Part shown: piece by piece, positions 36,601 to 43,685 of the stretch
Numbering within the stretch: the stretch's first letter is position 1
How the letters are laid out: each line of letters starts with the position of its first letter
DNA from: Chryseosolibacter sp040902445
GTDB lineage: Bacteria; Bacteroidota; Bacteroidia; Cytophagales; Cyclobacteriaceae
NCBI GenBank assembly: GCA_040902445.1
Contig: JBBDXJ010000302.1
Coordinates: 6,195-70,194 of the forward strand
Direction of reading: 5' to 3'
Length of the DNA stretch: 64,000 nucleotides
Translations under genes and position numbers: made by a program
Notes under the pieces: generated by a model
What the model was told of the DNA's origin: nothing
The model's input: the letters and a program-made list of their open reading frames with translations, nothing else
The model's database searches: none

Positions 36601-36835
36601 GGACGTAAATGGCAGTCACCCGGTAACAGCTGCTGTTGCTTTAACATCAACAGGATATGATCTTGAGGTAGCATCAGACCAGGCATGCACAATCACGCTT
36701 TCCATTCACAATAAGCCAAACTCTGTTCTGTTGCAGGGACAGGCTGTTCGTGGATGGACTTATAATGATCGTCAAAAAATGCTTACTGTAAAAATACCGC
36801 AAGGCAGAAATGATCTCACTATCAGGACAAAATGA
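33608..36835 (+). CDS. Secreted DUF4962/heparinase II-III family polysaccharide lyase-like protein
   Basis: 1075 aa with a Sec signal (MKKQILLRILSLSVIINCAN AQ). Layout: N-terminal carbohydrate-binding-like beta domain (about 25-195), linker domain, DUF4962-type (alpha/alpha) toroid (about 315-690) and heparinase II/III-like C-terminal beta-sandwich (about 690-960). Key segments: HPRLFFSAQGLKDRVANEKS, FWTYYPVGYTIKPVAYGYDM, EMNRMPSNQTNHIAVLVAGF (Asn/His, active-site helix), DGSYGEPKSGYMHMA, and the sandwich entry MVMRSGWDDASTIISTRVGP then NSNHYHYDQGSFQIM with QAIAHNVMLVD. The Tyr/His cluster in NHYHYDQGSF is typical of PL12/PL15/PL21-like lyases, which cleave uronic-acid glycans by beta-elimination. 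The family is clear; the substrate is not. Confidence 0.85.
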   Translation: MKKQILLRILSLSVIINCANAQDSVNRIPYILFNDFETGELFGWETYPYAQDIGFDALYFARKSPTHKDSKYALARPFKAHDTNELYQGFTKRLNMYTNADTHIKAAVYFQSDRDPESLVLSLGTFDGRRYLHTIEKPVANKWIELDIPIRAFTLNRQSLKAGEHIQVITIKGSYPIVNYLFTYTILMDDFQINGERDSHFVSLEPVSTTFEMFDISILNKHFFYGDDISLRVAPESNITLKQVSGTLVDSRGRIVKDKLPFTLNGKEWVNESIYKLGEKDERGQWEIRLKGHSDSGAEVNWAFRFLMPGKKVSEHPRLFFSAQGLKDRVANEKSPVAKRILDGALGEKDFMKVQVDAVNQGVDRTAENLVGGPYARNSVGFNAYAEWLHPNSSLAKVIEEGSLHYAFTGDRAAGEQAKKALMKLCSFSKWNSAWMFERKFWTYYPVGYTIKPVAYGYDMLYDLLTEKERAFVREAIMEKGLKLFHRDMVEMNRMPSNQTNHIAVLVAGFGLAATAVYGDDPANPYLEPYLSGIMTKAKTFIDRTYYEDGSYGEPKSGYMHMATKDIVEILAAFERNFGVDYSTTTNVENFYKYPLQASYSNGRMQDYGDGGGPNGSMVHLGSLLHSQWFVHRTGNPYLYQYVKPYWEAGKGGYLSYLWFRDDITPVTRETLPTSKTFGAQGMVMRSGWDDASTIISTRVGPNSNHYHYDQGSFQIMTNGDALLTDPGIGAGGYYANLEFLSYNVQAIAHNVMLVDHDPESQAPAHYDNGIKALRDWPRMVHTFTGKIADAVESDLSSVYKGKLDKYSRTLLYTKSGSLFMFDQVKSKSSEGHVYDWLFHAPPNADNQSSITYGDRRMTIERPNARLTLDVISPEISSSSIRERGNGKMLSENFLTLVSKSELTEVNFFAAIVPEVKTSEGAYAQAPKTTRIDASGWLGVKVEHSNGSDIGFFRTGPEQPGIAAGFKNNGKHFTVSFDKSGALLKAYFEGSYFSGYGLDVNGSHPVTAAVALTSTGYDLEVASDQACTITLSIHNKPNSVLLQGQAVRGWTYNDRQKMLTVKIPQGRNDLTIRTK

Positions 36836-36975
36836 TTCGCCAAATTGCCTCCCTAATGATCGGTTTAATATTTTTTCCATTCCTGAGAAAGGACATTTTT
36901 TTGCCAAAGCAACGCATGAAGCTCAAACAAGTGGAAGAACAGGTGATAGAAAATACTTTATCTAAACGGTATTAA
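36832..36975 (+). CDS. Small ORF coupled to the lyase gene, unknown
   Basis: 47-codon frame whose ATG overlaps the preceding stop (ATGA, 36832-36835): MIRQIASLMIGLIFFPFLRK then DIFLPKQRMKLKQVEEQVIE and NTLSKRY. A hydrophobic N-terminus followed by a charged helix could be a small membrane protein or the surviving start of a truncated secreted enzyme. The overlap is the main evidence for translation. Confidence 0.35.
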   Translation: MIRQIASLMIGLIFFPFLRKDIFLPKQRMKLKQVEEQVIENTLSKRY

Positions 36976-37079
36976 GAATTTTCCTGGCAGGACTAACCGA
37001 GGAAGTCGTCGTCAATAGATTCCACTTTGCGGGATGTTCTTTGCATAGAATTTGGAAGCAAGAGAAACCTTTTTTTGGA

Positions 37080-38543
37080 TTAAGTTAATATATCCTTCAC
37101 CACCTCGCCATGTACGTCTGTAAGTCTGTAACGTCGGCCCTGGAATTTGTAGGTTAATCTCTTATGGTCAATTCCCATTAAGTGAAGTAAGGTAGCCTGG
37201 AAATCATGAACATGAACCGGGTTTTGAATGATACTATATCCAAAATCATCTGTGGCTCCGTAAGAAAATCCTTTTTTTATGCCGGCTCCGGCCATAAAAA
37301 GAGTAAATGCCTTCGGATGGTGGTCACGTCCATAGTTGGTTTCTGTAAGTCGACCCTGAGAATAACTGGTGCGCCCGAATTCACCACCCCAGATCACCAG
37401 GGTATCGTCCAGCAGTCCTCTTTGTTTAAGATCCCTAATAAGTCCTGCGGACGCCTGATCTGTTTCCTTGCATTGCGTCGCTATACCTTTGGGCAGGTTG
37501 TCATGCTGGTCCCAGCCGCGGTGATATAGCTGAACAAATTTTACACCTTTTTCGATAAGCCGCCGGGCGAGCAGGCAATTCGCCGCATAGGTCCCGGGTT
37601 GGCGGCTATCTTCACCATACATATCATAGATGTAATCCGGTTCACCCGACGTATTCATAACTTCAGGCACCGAAGTTTGCATGCGGTAGGCCATTTCATA
37701 CTGCGCCATCCTGGCTTTTATTTCAGCATCCTCAAATTCATCGTATTGAATCTCGTGAAGTTGATTTAAATAGTTTAATTGTTCTCTCCGGTTATCATCA
37801 TCGACGCCAGGAGGATTTGCCAGGTATAAGACCGGACTTTTTCCAGCCCTGAATTGAACACCCTGATGTTCTGAAGGTAAGAAGGCATTACCCCAAAGCC
37901 TTGAATATAATGGTTGACCGTTTTTACCTTTTGTAAGTAAGACAACGAAAGTAGGAAGGTTCTCATTGTCACTGCCCAATCCATAGCTCACCCAGGATCC
38001 TATGGAAGGCCTGCCTGGAAACTGTGAGCCACTTTGAATGAAAGTTGTTGCCGGATCATGGTTAATGGCATCCGTATGCATGGATTTGATAAAACAAAGT
38101 TCATCAACAATTCCAGAGGTATAAGGCATGAGGTTACTGACGAACGCGCCGGATCGACCATGCTGTTTGAAATCAAATAATGATCCGGCTAAGGGAAAAG
38201 ATGCCTGGCCTGATGACATTCCGGTGATTCGTGATCCTTCACGTATACTTTCCGGTAAATCCTGGCCATTCATTCGATTCAGTATTGGCTTATAATCGAA
38301 AAGGTCCAGTTGTGAGGGAGCGCCGCTTTGAAATAAATAGATGACCCTCTTCACCTTCGGCAGGAAATGAGGCTGGCCTGTTGCGTAGTCGCCGGTTATT
38401 CCTGCAATAGCCTTCTCCGACGTAGGTTGGCTAAAGATATTAAGCGGGTCTACTAATGAAGCGAAAGTTAAACCGCCTAAGCCCAGGGAGGTTTTCGTTA
38501 AGAAATCCCGCCTTGAATATTTTTGGGACCAATGGTTACACAT
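37080..38543 (-). CDS. DUF1501 family exported protein (planctomycete type)
   Basis: 487 aa, second gene of a minus-strand pair with the DUF1549/DUF1553 protein. Twin-arginine signal QKYSRRDFLTKTSLGLGGLT. Family blocks: PKVKRVIYLFQSGAPSQLDL FDYKP, NAFLPSEHQGVQFRAGKSPV, EKGVKFVQLYHRGWDQHDNL, and TLVIWGGEFGRTSYSQ with NYGRDHHPKAFTLFMAGAG and DDFGYSIIQNPVHVHDFQAT. The Asp/His residues of WDQHDN, GGEFGR and GRDHHP correspond to the sulfatase/phosphatase-like active-site core. This long form always travels with PSCyt/PSD1 proteins, unlike the short DUF1800-linked form at 12.7 kb. Its start is 26 bp after the upstream gene stop. The role in polysaccharide breakdown is suspected, not proven. Confidence 0.9.
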   Translation of the reverse strand: MCNHWSQKYSRRDFLTKTSLGLGGLTFASLVDPLNIFSQPTSEKAIAGITGDYATGQPHFLPKVKRVIYLFQSGAPSQLDLFDYKPILNRMNGQDLPESIREGSRITGMSSGQASFPLAGSLFDFKQHGRSGAFVSNLMPYTSGIVDELCFIKSMHTDAINHDPATTFIQSGSQFPGRPSIGSWVSYGLGSDNENLPTFVVLLTKGKNGQPLYSRLWGNAFLPSEHQGVQFRAGKSPVLYLANPPGVDDDNRREQLNYLNQLHEIQYDEFEDAEIKARMAQYEMAYRMQTSVPEVMNTSGEPDYIYDMYGEDSRQPGTYAANCLLARRLIEKGVKFVQLYHRGWDQHDNLPKGIATQCKETDQASAGLIRDLKQRGLLDDTLVIWGGEFGRTSYSQGRLTETNYGRDHHPKAFTLFMAGAGIKKGFSYGATDDFGYSIIQNPVHVHDFQATLLHLMGIDHKRLTYKFQGRRYRLTDVHGEVVKDILT

Positions 38544-38569
38544 AATACTGTTTTTAAGAAAACCAAAAG

Positions 38570-41500
38570 TTATCTTTTTGTATACGATTCATCATGGTTC
38601 AGCATGGTGCTGGCTACGATGGTTAAGGCTGCTGTTTTTATCTTGTTTGTTTTGTTTCCTGACCTGAATTCACCAACATTCAAAAGTTCTTCAGCTTTAA
38701 CGGGATTTGTTTTATACTTTTCATATTGGGAATGATACAGGGCCTGAAGAATTTGCAACTCTTCGGCTTTAGGCTTTCGGCCTGTCGACAACCTGAAAGC
38801 AAGGATGAGCTGACTATTAAGGTCACTTCCGGCTTCCTGCTGTATTCGTTCTGCCATCACCCGCGCTGGTTCTACAAACTCAGGATCATTTAAGAGTACA
38901 AGGGCTTGTAACGGAGTATTGGTTGTTTCACGCCTTACTGTACAAATGTCCCGCGGGCCCGCATCAAAAGCAATCATGGCAGGGTGTGGCGAAGTTCTCC
39001 GAATGAAGGTATACAAACTCCTGCGATACAAATCTTTTCCAGTACTTTGATAATAGTCGCGCAGCACAAGTGAAAAATTATTTTTTTCTGTCCAAAGGCC
39101 TTCCGGTTGATAAGGTTTAACGCTTTCTCCTCCGATTTCTCTTACCAAAAGTCCGCTTGCGGCAAGAGCGTTATCGCGGATCAGTTCTGCCTGAAGACGG
39201 TGGCTAGGGCCTCTTGCCAGCCATAAGTTTTCGGAATCTCTGGTCTGCTGTTTTTGATCTGTTGCCGAACTTTGGCGGTAAGTGGCCGACATGACCATTA
39301 ATTTAAGCAGCTTCTTCAGATCCCATCCGGACTGCTGGAAAGAGACCGCGAGCCAGTTCAATAGTTCGGGATGAGTGGGAAGGCTGCCCTGATTGCCAAA
39401 ATCCTCTGAAGTCTTTACAAGCCCTTTTCCGAAAATCATTTGCCAGTAGCGATTTACTGTTACCCGTGCCGTTAGGGGATGGTTTTTACTAAAGAGCCAT
39501 CGTGACAAACCCAGACGATTTTTAGGAAGTGAATCGGGAAAAATAGATATGCTTTCTGGTGTGCCAGCTTCCACGCGCTCAGTCGGCGCATCGTACTGAC
39601 CCCTGTCGAGGACGAACATAAGACGTGGCTCTGGCATTTCTTCCATTACCATGAGTTCAGGAATGCCATTAACCAGTTTGAGTTTTTCATTCCTGAGTTC
39701 CGTAAGTTGGAGAACACTTTTTTGTAATTCTCTTTCCTTACTCCGATAATGTTCCTTCCTGATCTCTTCGGTGATTACCCTTTCTTCTCCGGCGATCCTT
39801 GCGGTTTCTAAAGATGTAAGTCTTGTACTAAATATTCTAATTTCATCCAACCTTCCCTGAAAGATCCCGATATCACCTGTAAAGCGCCTGTTGCTCTTAC
39901 CAATCGTCAATGGCATATCGGCAGGTTTGCCATTTTTATGAATAGACTTAATGGATTTATACAACCTGTCATAGTGGATCGTAGGCTTCGTTTTCTTGCC
40001 GTTAACAAATAAGCTTAATCCGGAAGCTTTCCCCGATCCATCATAGGTAAAGGCCACATGCGTCCAGGTATTCAGGCGAATGCCGCCGCCGGCGACATGA
40101 ATATAATTATGAGGAAGGGAATGTATCAGCCTTACAGAAAGCTGGTTGAGGCTGTCAAGGAAAAAATCCCATCCGCGCCATCCCGTGTCTTTTTCCGAGG
40201 AATTACCAATTAACACCTGTGTTTTTCCTTTTTCCTTTTTTGTTGTATTGATCCAGAGGCTAACAGAAAAAGCGTCGGTCATTTCAAAATCTCCTACGTT
40301 TTTAAGATAGACTTCATCATAGCCGTCATTGAATTCGAGCGCGTTATTGAATTTCCCATCCGCAAGTTGTGGTGTTCCCGTTGTCGTACAATCCGGGTTG
40401 CCGTCGATCGCCCATTCATTTTTTCCCCGCACGCTATCCATTTTATCAAAGGGCAAATAGGACAATAAACCGACGGACATCTCCGACTTGCCGGCTTTAT
40501 TGATAAAACCAACGATGTTAGCAATTTTCGCATCACTGAATTTAATTTGCTCTTCGCTTTTTTTTATTTTCTGTTCCAGATCAATAAGTTTTTCATCAGT
40601 CTCCAGATCAGAAAGTAACACCATTGGGCCATAGTTTCCGTCATCGCCTGTCATTCCCAATTCTTTTATGTTGTTAAAAAATGCCGCCATCTGATAGTAA
40701 TTTTTCTGGCTGATGGGATCAAACTTGTGATCGTGGCATTTCGCACATTCGAGCTGCAAACCCATGAAGGCAATGCCTGTTGTATTGGCCCGGTCAAAAA
40801 CATTGAGCAAGCGGAACTCCTCCTCAATAACACCTCCTTCAGCAGTCATGGGATGATTCCTGTTAAAGGCTGTAGCCAGGATCTGTTGTTTTGTGGCATT
40901 CGGAATTAGGTCCCCTGCCAGCTGCCAGGTGGCAAACTGATCATACGGCATATTGTTTTTAAAAGATTCAATGACCCAGTCACGCCATGGCCACATGTAA
41001 CGCCAGCCATCCGCATGCATGCCATGAGAATCGGCATACCTTGCGACATCCATCCATTCAAGCGCCAGTCTTTCTGCGTAAGCATCGGTTTGCATGAGAC
41101 GATCCACAACTTTTTCATAGGCCCCGGGAGAGTCATCCGCAAGAAAACTATCAATTTCTTCAATCGTGGGAGGCAGTCCGGTAAGGTCGAGTGTAACCCG
41201 TCTTAAAAGTCTTTCCTTGTCAGCCTGGGGTGATTGTTCCAATCCCTTTTTTTCGAGTGTCGCTAAAATGAAATTGTCTATCTGATTACGCACTAGCTGA
41301 TTTTTGTCAGCTATTTCCGGGATCTCCGGTTGTTCAGGCGGGATAAAAGCCCAGTGAGGTTTGTATGTTGCACCCTGTTCTATCCATTTGATGAGGGTTG
41401 CCTTCTCATCCGCATTCAGGTAAAGATTGGAAATGGCAGGCGGCATTCTGTATTCTTCATCAGAGGACAGGATTCTATGAGAAAGTTCACTGTTATCAGG

Positions 41501-41779
41501 GTCTCCGGGAATAATTGCTTTTCCATTTCCCGATTTTAATTTCGCGAATGCAACGGCGGAAATATCAAGGCGCAGTTCTGCTTCGCGCTTATTTTTGTCG
41601 GGACCATGGCAGGAGAAACACCGGTCGGACAGAATCGGTTTGACATGAATGTTAAAGTCGATGTAATCGGGAAGTTTTTTTTTCGCCTCGGCTACTTCTT
41701 CCGGGATCTCAATTTTTCTGCATCCGTTGAGATATAGAATGGCGAAGAAAAAAAACAGATATTTTAGAAATGCAGGCAT
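38570..41779 (-). CDS. PSCyt1-LamG-DUF1549-DUF1553 (PSD1) cytochrome-like lipoprotein
   Basis: 1069-aa lipoprotein (lipobox LNGC) of the planctomycete-type family. Order: PSCyt1 cytochrome-like domain with heme-binding CFSCHGPDKNKREAELRLD (about 55-73), DUF1549 (about 150-390) containing WMDVARYADSHGMHADGWRY and a second heme motif CAKCHDHKFDPISQKNYYQM, an inserted LamG/concanavalin domain (about 480-690), and DUF1553 (about 735-1035) with TARVTVNRYWQMIFGKGLVK. The heme sites imply electron transfer outside the cytoplasm, and the LamG domain suggests glycan binding. Planctomycete loci for fucose- and rhamnose-rich sulfated glycans commonly carry these pairs with sulfatases, as here. The specific reaction is unknown. 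Confidence 0.92.
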   Translation of the reverse strand: MPAFLKYLFFFFAILYLNGCRKIEIPEEVAEAKKKLPDYIDFNIHVKPILSDRCFSCHGPDKNKREAELRLDISAVAFAKLKSGNGKAIIPGDPDNSELSHRILSSDEEYRMPPAISNLYLNADEKATLIKWIEQGATYKPHWAFIPPEQPEIPEIADKNQLVRNQIDNFILATLEKKGLEQSPQADKERLLRRVTLDLTGLPPTIEEIDSFLADDSPGAYEKVVDRLMQTDAYAERLALEWMDVARYADSHGMHADGWRYMWPWRDWVIESFKNNMPYDQFATWQLAGDLIPNATKQQILATAFNRNHPMTAEGGVIEEEFRLLNVFDRANTTGIAFMGLQLECAKCHDHKFDPISQKNYYQMAAFFNNIKELGMTGDDGNYGPMVLLSDLETDEKLIDLEQKIKKSEEQIKFSDAKIANIVGFINKAGKSEMSVGLLSYLPFDKMDSVRGKNEWAIDGNPDCTTTGTPQLADGKFNNALEFNDGYDEVYLKNVGDFEMTDAFSVSLWINTTKKEKGKTQVLIGNSSEKDTGWRGWDFFLDSLNQLSVRLIHSLPHNYIHVAGGGIRLNTWTHVAFTYDGSGKASGLSLFVNGKKTKPTIHYDRLYKSIKSIHKNGKPADMPLTIGKSNRRFTGDIGIFQGRLDEIRIFSTRLTSLETARIAGEERVITEEIRKEHYRSKERELQKSVLQLTELRNEKLKLVNGIPELMVMEEMPEPRLMFVLDRGQYDAPTERVEAGTPESISIFPDSLPKNRLGLSRWLFSKNHPLTARVTVNRYWQMIFGKGLVKTSEDFGNQGSLPTHPELLNWLAVSFQQSGWDLKKLLKLMVMSATYRQSSATDQKQQTRDSENLWLARGPSHRLQAELIRDNALAASGLLVREIGGESVKPYQPEGLWTEKNNFSLVLRDYYQSTGKDLYRRSLYTFIRRTSPHPAMIAFDAGPRDICTVRRETTNTPLQALVLLNDPEFVEPARVMAERIQQEAGSDLNSQLILAFRLSTGRKPKAEELQILQALYHSQYEKYKTNPVKAEELLNVGEFRSGNKTNKIKTAALTIVASTMLNHDESYTKR

Positions 41780-41843
41780 GGGTGAAAATTTAGTTGTAAG
41801 TAATAAGTATGGGTAGTAATCCTGACCACTTAAAACTTAAAAC

Positions 41844-41981
41844 TTATAACTTTAAAATATTCTTAACGACTTTTCCTGCTACATCTGTCAGCCTGAAACC
41901 CCTTCCCTGGAAGTGATAGGTAAGTTTTTCATGATCCATTCCCATCAGGTGCAGGATCGTCGCCTGTAGGTCATGGATATG
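41844..41981 (-). pseudogene. 3' remnant of a second DUF1501 gene
   Basis: Minus-strand frame HIHDLQATILHLMGMDHEKL then TYHFQGRGFRLTDVAGKVVK NILKL, stop. It aligns over its whole length with the C-terminus of the intact DUF1501 protein at 37080 (VHDFQATLLHLMGIDHKRLT), with about one residue in three different. The sequence upstream of 41981 is unrelated, so most of the gene was deleted. It shows that two PSD1/DUF1501 pairs once lay in tandem here. Confidence 0.75.
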
Positions 41982-42125
41982 TTATCAACCTGATACAGTG
42001 CTGAATAAGTTGTCAATTCCTATTGTTTCAATTAACTAAATGTTGTATATTTTATGTCGGAACAAAATGCAACCTAAGTTACTTATTAACATGAACGCTT
42101 TGCGCCTAAACAACAGATTAAATAG

Positions 42126-42139
42126 CGGGAACGTTATCG
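42126..42139. promoter_or_regulatory. LacI-type operator, site 1 (upstream of lacI)
   Basis: CGGGAACGTTATCG, a palindrome centred on AACGTT with one mismatched position per arm. It is the exact reverse complement of the site at 60742-60755 and differs at two positions from the perfect sites at 45904 and 46470. Lies 188 bp before the lacI start, suggesting autoregulation. Confidence 0.65.
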
Positions 42140-42326
42140 GGAAAGCTGGGCTTGATTAGAATATCGTTTTTGCAGATGTGCGGTGATTTACATGAGCGGT
42201 GAAAATGAACGGCTGGTGTGACCCTCCCCACACTTTGTATTCTGCCATTGGCAGCGTATGAAACTATTTTTTCCAAAGAATTTTTTTTATTTTACAAGTT
42301 GGTATTAACCCCTAAATATTTGCGTA

Positions 42327-43370
42327 ATGCATAATCATTGTATAACCATAAAAGATATTGCGCGGGAATTGAATCTATCTGTTTCAACAGTATCGCGCGC
42401 ATTCCGCGACGCCTATGACGTCAGTCAGGAAACGAAGGAAAAGGTTTTGACAATGGCTGTTCAATTAAATTACAAGCCAAACTTTAATGCGATTGGCCTG
42501 GTAAAGAACCAAACGAATAATATTGCTGTGATGCTGCCTTCGATAACCAACTATTATTTTTCCACTGTCATCACAGGTATCCAGGAGGTTGGCTATAGTA
42601 AAGGCTACAACATCATTTTTTACGTAACCAACGATTCCCCTGACCGTGAGTTATCAATAATTAAGAATCTTTCCCTTACAAGTATTGATGGCCTGCTCGT
42701 TTGTACTACGCTAACTTCAGATCACAGCGATCATTTCAAAAAAATTATTGAAAATGGCACCCCCGTCGTTTTTTTTGACCGGGTAGCAACGGATATTAAA
42801 ACCTCAAAGGTTGTGCAGGATGATTACAATGGTGCTTTTGAAGCTGTCACGCACCTTGTAAGCAGCGGATATGAAAAAATTGCGCACATATCAGGCCGAA
42901 AGAGTCTTGCAATTACACAAAAAAGAACGCGGGGCTATGTTGACGCGCTTAAAAAATTCAAGTTACCCGTCCGGGAGGAATGGATAACTCAATCGGGTTT
43001 TTCGCAGGAAGATGGAGAAAAAGATGTCTACGAACTGCTGAAATGTAAGGAGATACCGGATGCTATTTTTGCTGTGAATGACAGGAAAGCTATTGGCGCA
43101 ATGCTGTCGTTGAAAAAGCTGAATATTAAAATTGGTGAAGAGATGGGCGTTATTGGTTTTACGAATGATCCGGTGTCAAGCATAATTTCTCCCGGCCTGA
43201 CTACTATCGCCGTGCCAGCCCTGGAAGTCGGAAGCAAGAGTTGTGAATTGCTTTTGAAGCATATTTCAAAGAAACATTTCGAACCTGAGGAGTTGATCCT
43301 TCCCGGAAGGTTAATTGTCCGGGAATCGACTTTGAAAACGCCGCATCCGATCAGCATGCTGGCTTCGTGA
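42327..43370 (+). CDS. LacI-family transcriptional regulator
   Basis: 347 aa. Helix-turn-helix at 6-27 (ITIKDIARELNLSVSTVSRAF) and hinge helix around 50-60 (NYKPNFNAIGLVKNQTNN), followed by a periplasmic-binding-protein-like sensor domain (IAVMLPSITNYYFSTVITGI, DGLLVCTTLTSDHSDH, VVFFDRVATDIKTSKVVQDD, DAIFAVNDRKAIGAML, GVIGFTNDPVSSIISPGLTT). The usual hinge Leu-Ala pair that enters the minor groove appears as IG, so DNA bending may be weaker. The family normally represses sugar-catabolic genes until a ligand binds. Candidate operators (CGRGAACGTTMTCG) sit upstream of this gene, in the SusC leader region and before the enolase-superfamily gene; with its central position this supports local control of the locus. 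Confidence 0.92.
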   Translation: MHNHCITIKDIARELNLSVSTVSRAFRDAYDVSQETKEKVLTMAVQLNYKPNFNAIGLVKNQTNNIAVMLPSITNYYFSTVITGIQEVGYSKGYNIIFYVTNDSPDRELSIIKNLSLTSIDGLLVCTTLTSDHSDHFKKIIENGTPVVFFDRVATDIKTSKVVQDDYNGAFEAVTHLVSSGYEKIAHISGRKSLAITQKRTRGYVDALKKFKLPVREEWITQSGFSQEDGEKDVYELLKCKEIPDAIFAVNDRKAIGAMLSLKKLNIKIGEEMGVIGFTNDPVSSIISPGLTTIAVPALEVGSKSCELLLKHISKKHFEPEELILPGRLIVRESTLKTPHPISMLAS

Positions 43371-43404
43371 ATCTTCTGCGCTGACACTGCTCGACCCCTG
43401 AGTG

Positions 43405-43628
43405 CCGTCATTGCGAGGAGCAACGCGGCCTTCGCGCGCCGGGCGACGAAGCAATCCCCTTGCAACGGAGTGGGCACTTGGAGAAAAGTGCATCTGCAAT
43501 GGAATGGAGAACGTACTGAAACCGGCTCCATTCCATTCACTGTATTGCATTCCTTGTTAAGTGCACTCTGTAGTCGCGGGATTGCTTCGCTCTCTCGCGC
43601 ATTTCCACGCGTCGGCTCGCAATGACGG
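43405..43628. repeat. Nested inverted repeat, MITE/REP-like
   Basis: Outer arms CCGTCATTGCGAG (43405-43417) and CTCGCAATGACGG (43616-43628) are perfect reverse complements. Next inside, GACGAAGCAATCCC (from 43445) pairs with GGGATTGCTTCG (43578-43589), and at the centre AATGGAATGGAG (43498-43509) pairs with CTCCATTCCATT (43526-43537). The CATTGCGAG...GAAGCAATC module is a widespread dispersed repeat in Bacteroidota. It lies between the convergent lacI gene and the discoidin enzyme gene and may also act as a bidirectional terminator. Confidence 0.75.
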
Positions 43629-43685
43629 TGTTTCGGGGCGTGAACACATGGCGTAAGCCCTTCCCTCCCTTCAGTAATTCACTCC

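Larger units (their letters stand above)
41780..42326. other. Regulatory/intergenic region before lacI
   Basis: Holds a Bacteroidota-style low-complexity tract (TTAAAACTTAAAACTTATAA near 41830), a DUF1501 gene tail (41844-41981, listed) and the operator palindrome at 42126-42139. No other coding sequence was found. The lacI promoter must lie between about 41990 and 42300. Confidence 0.5.

Noticed and set aside
43507..43520. GAGAACGTACTGAA as a fifth operator
   Set aside because: Only the left half matches; the right half lacks the TTMTCG arm, and it lies inside the nested inverted repeat.
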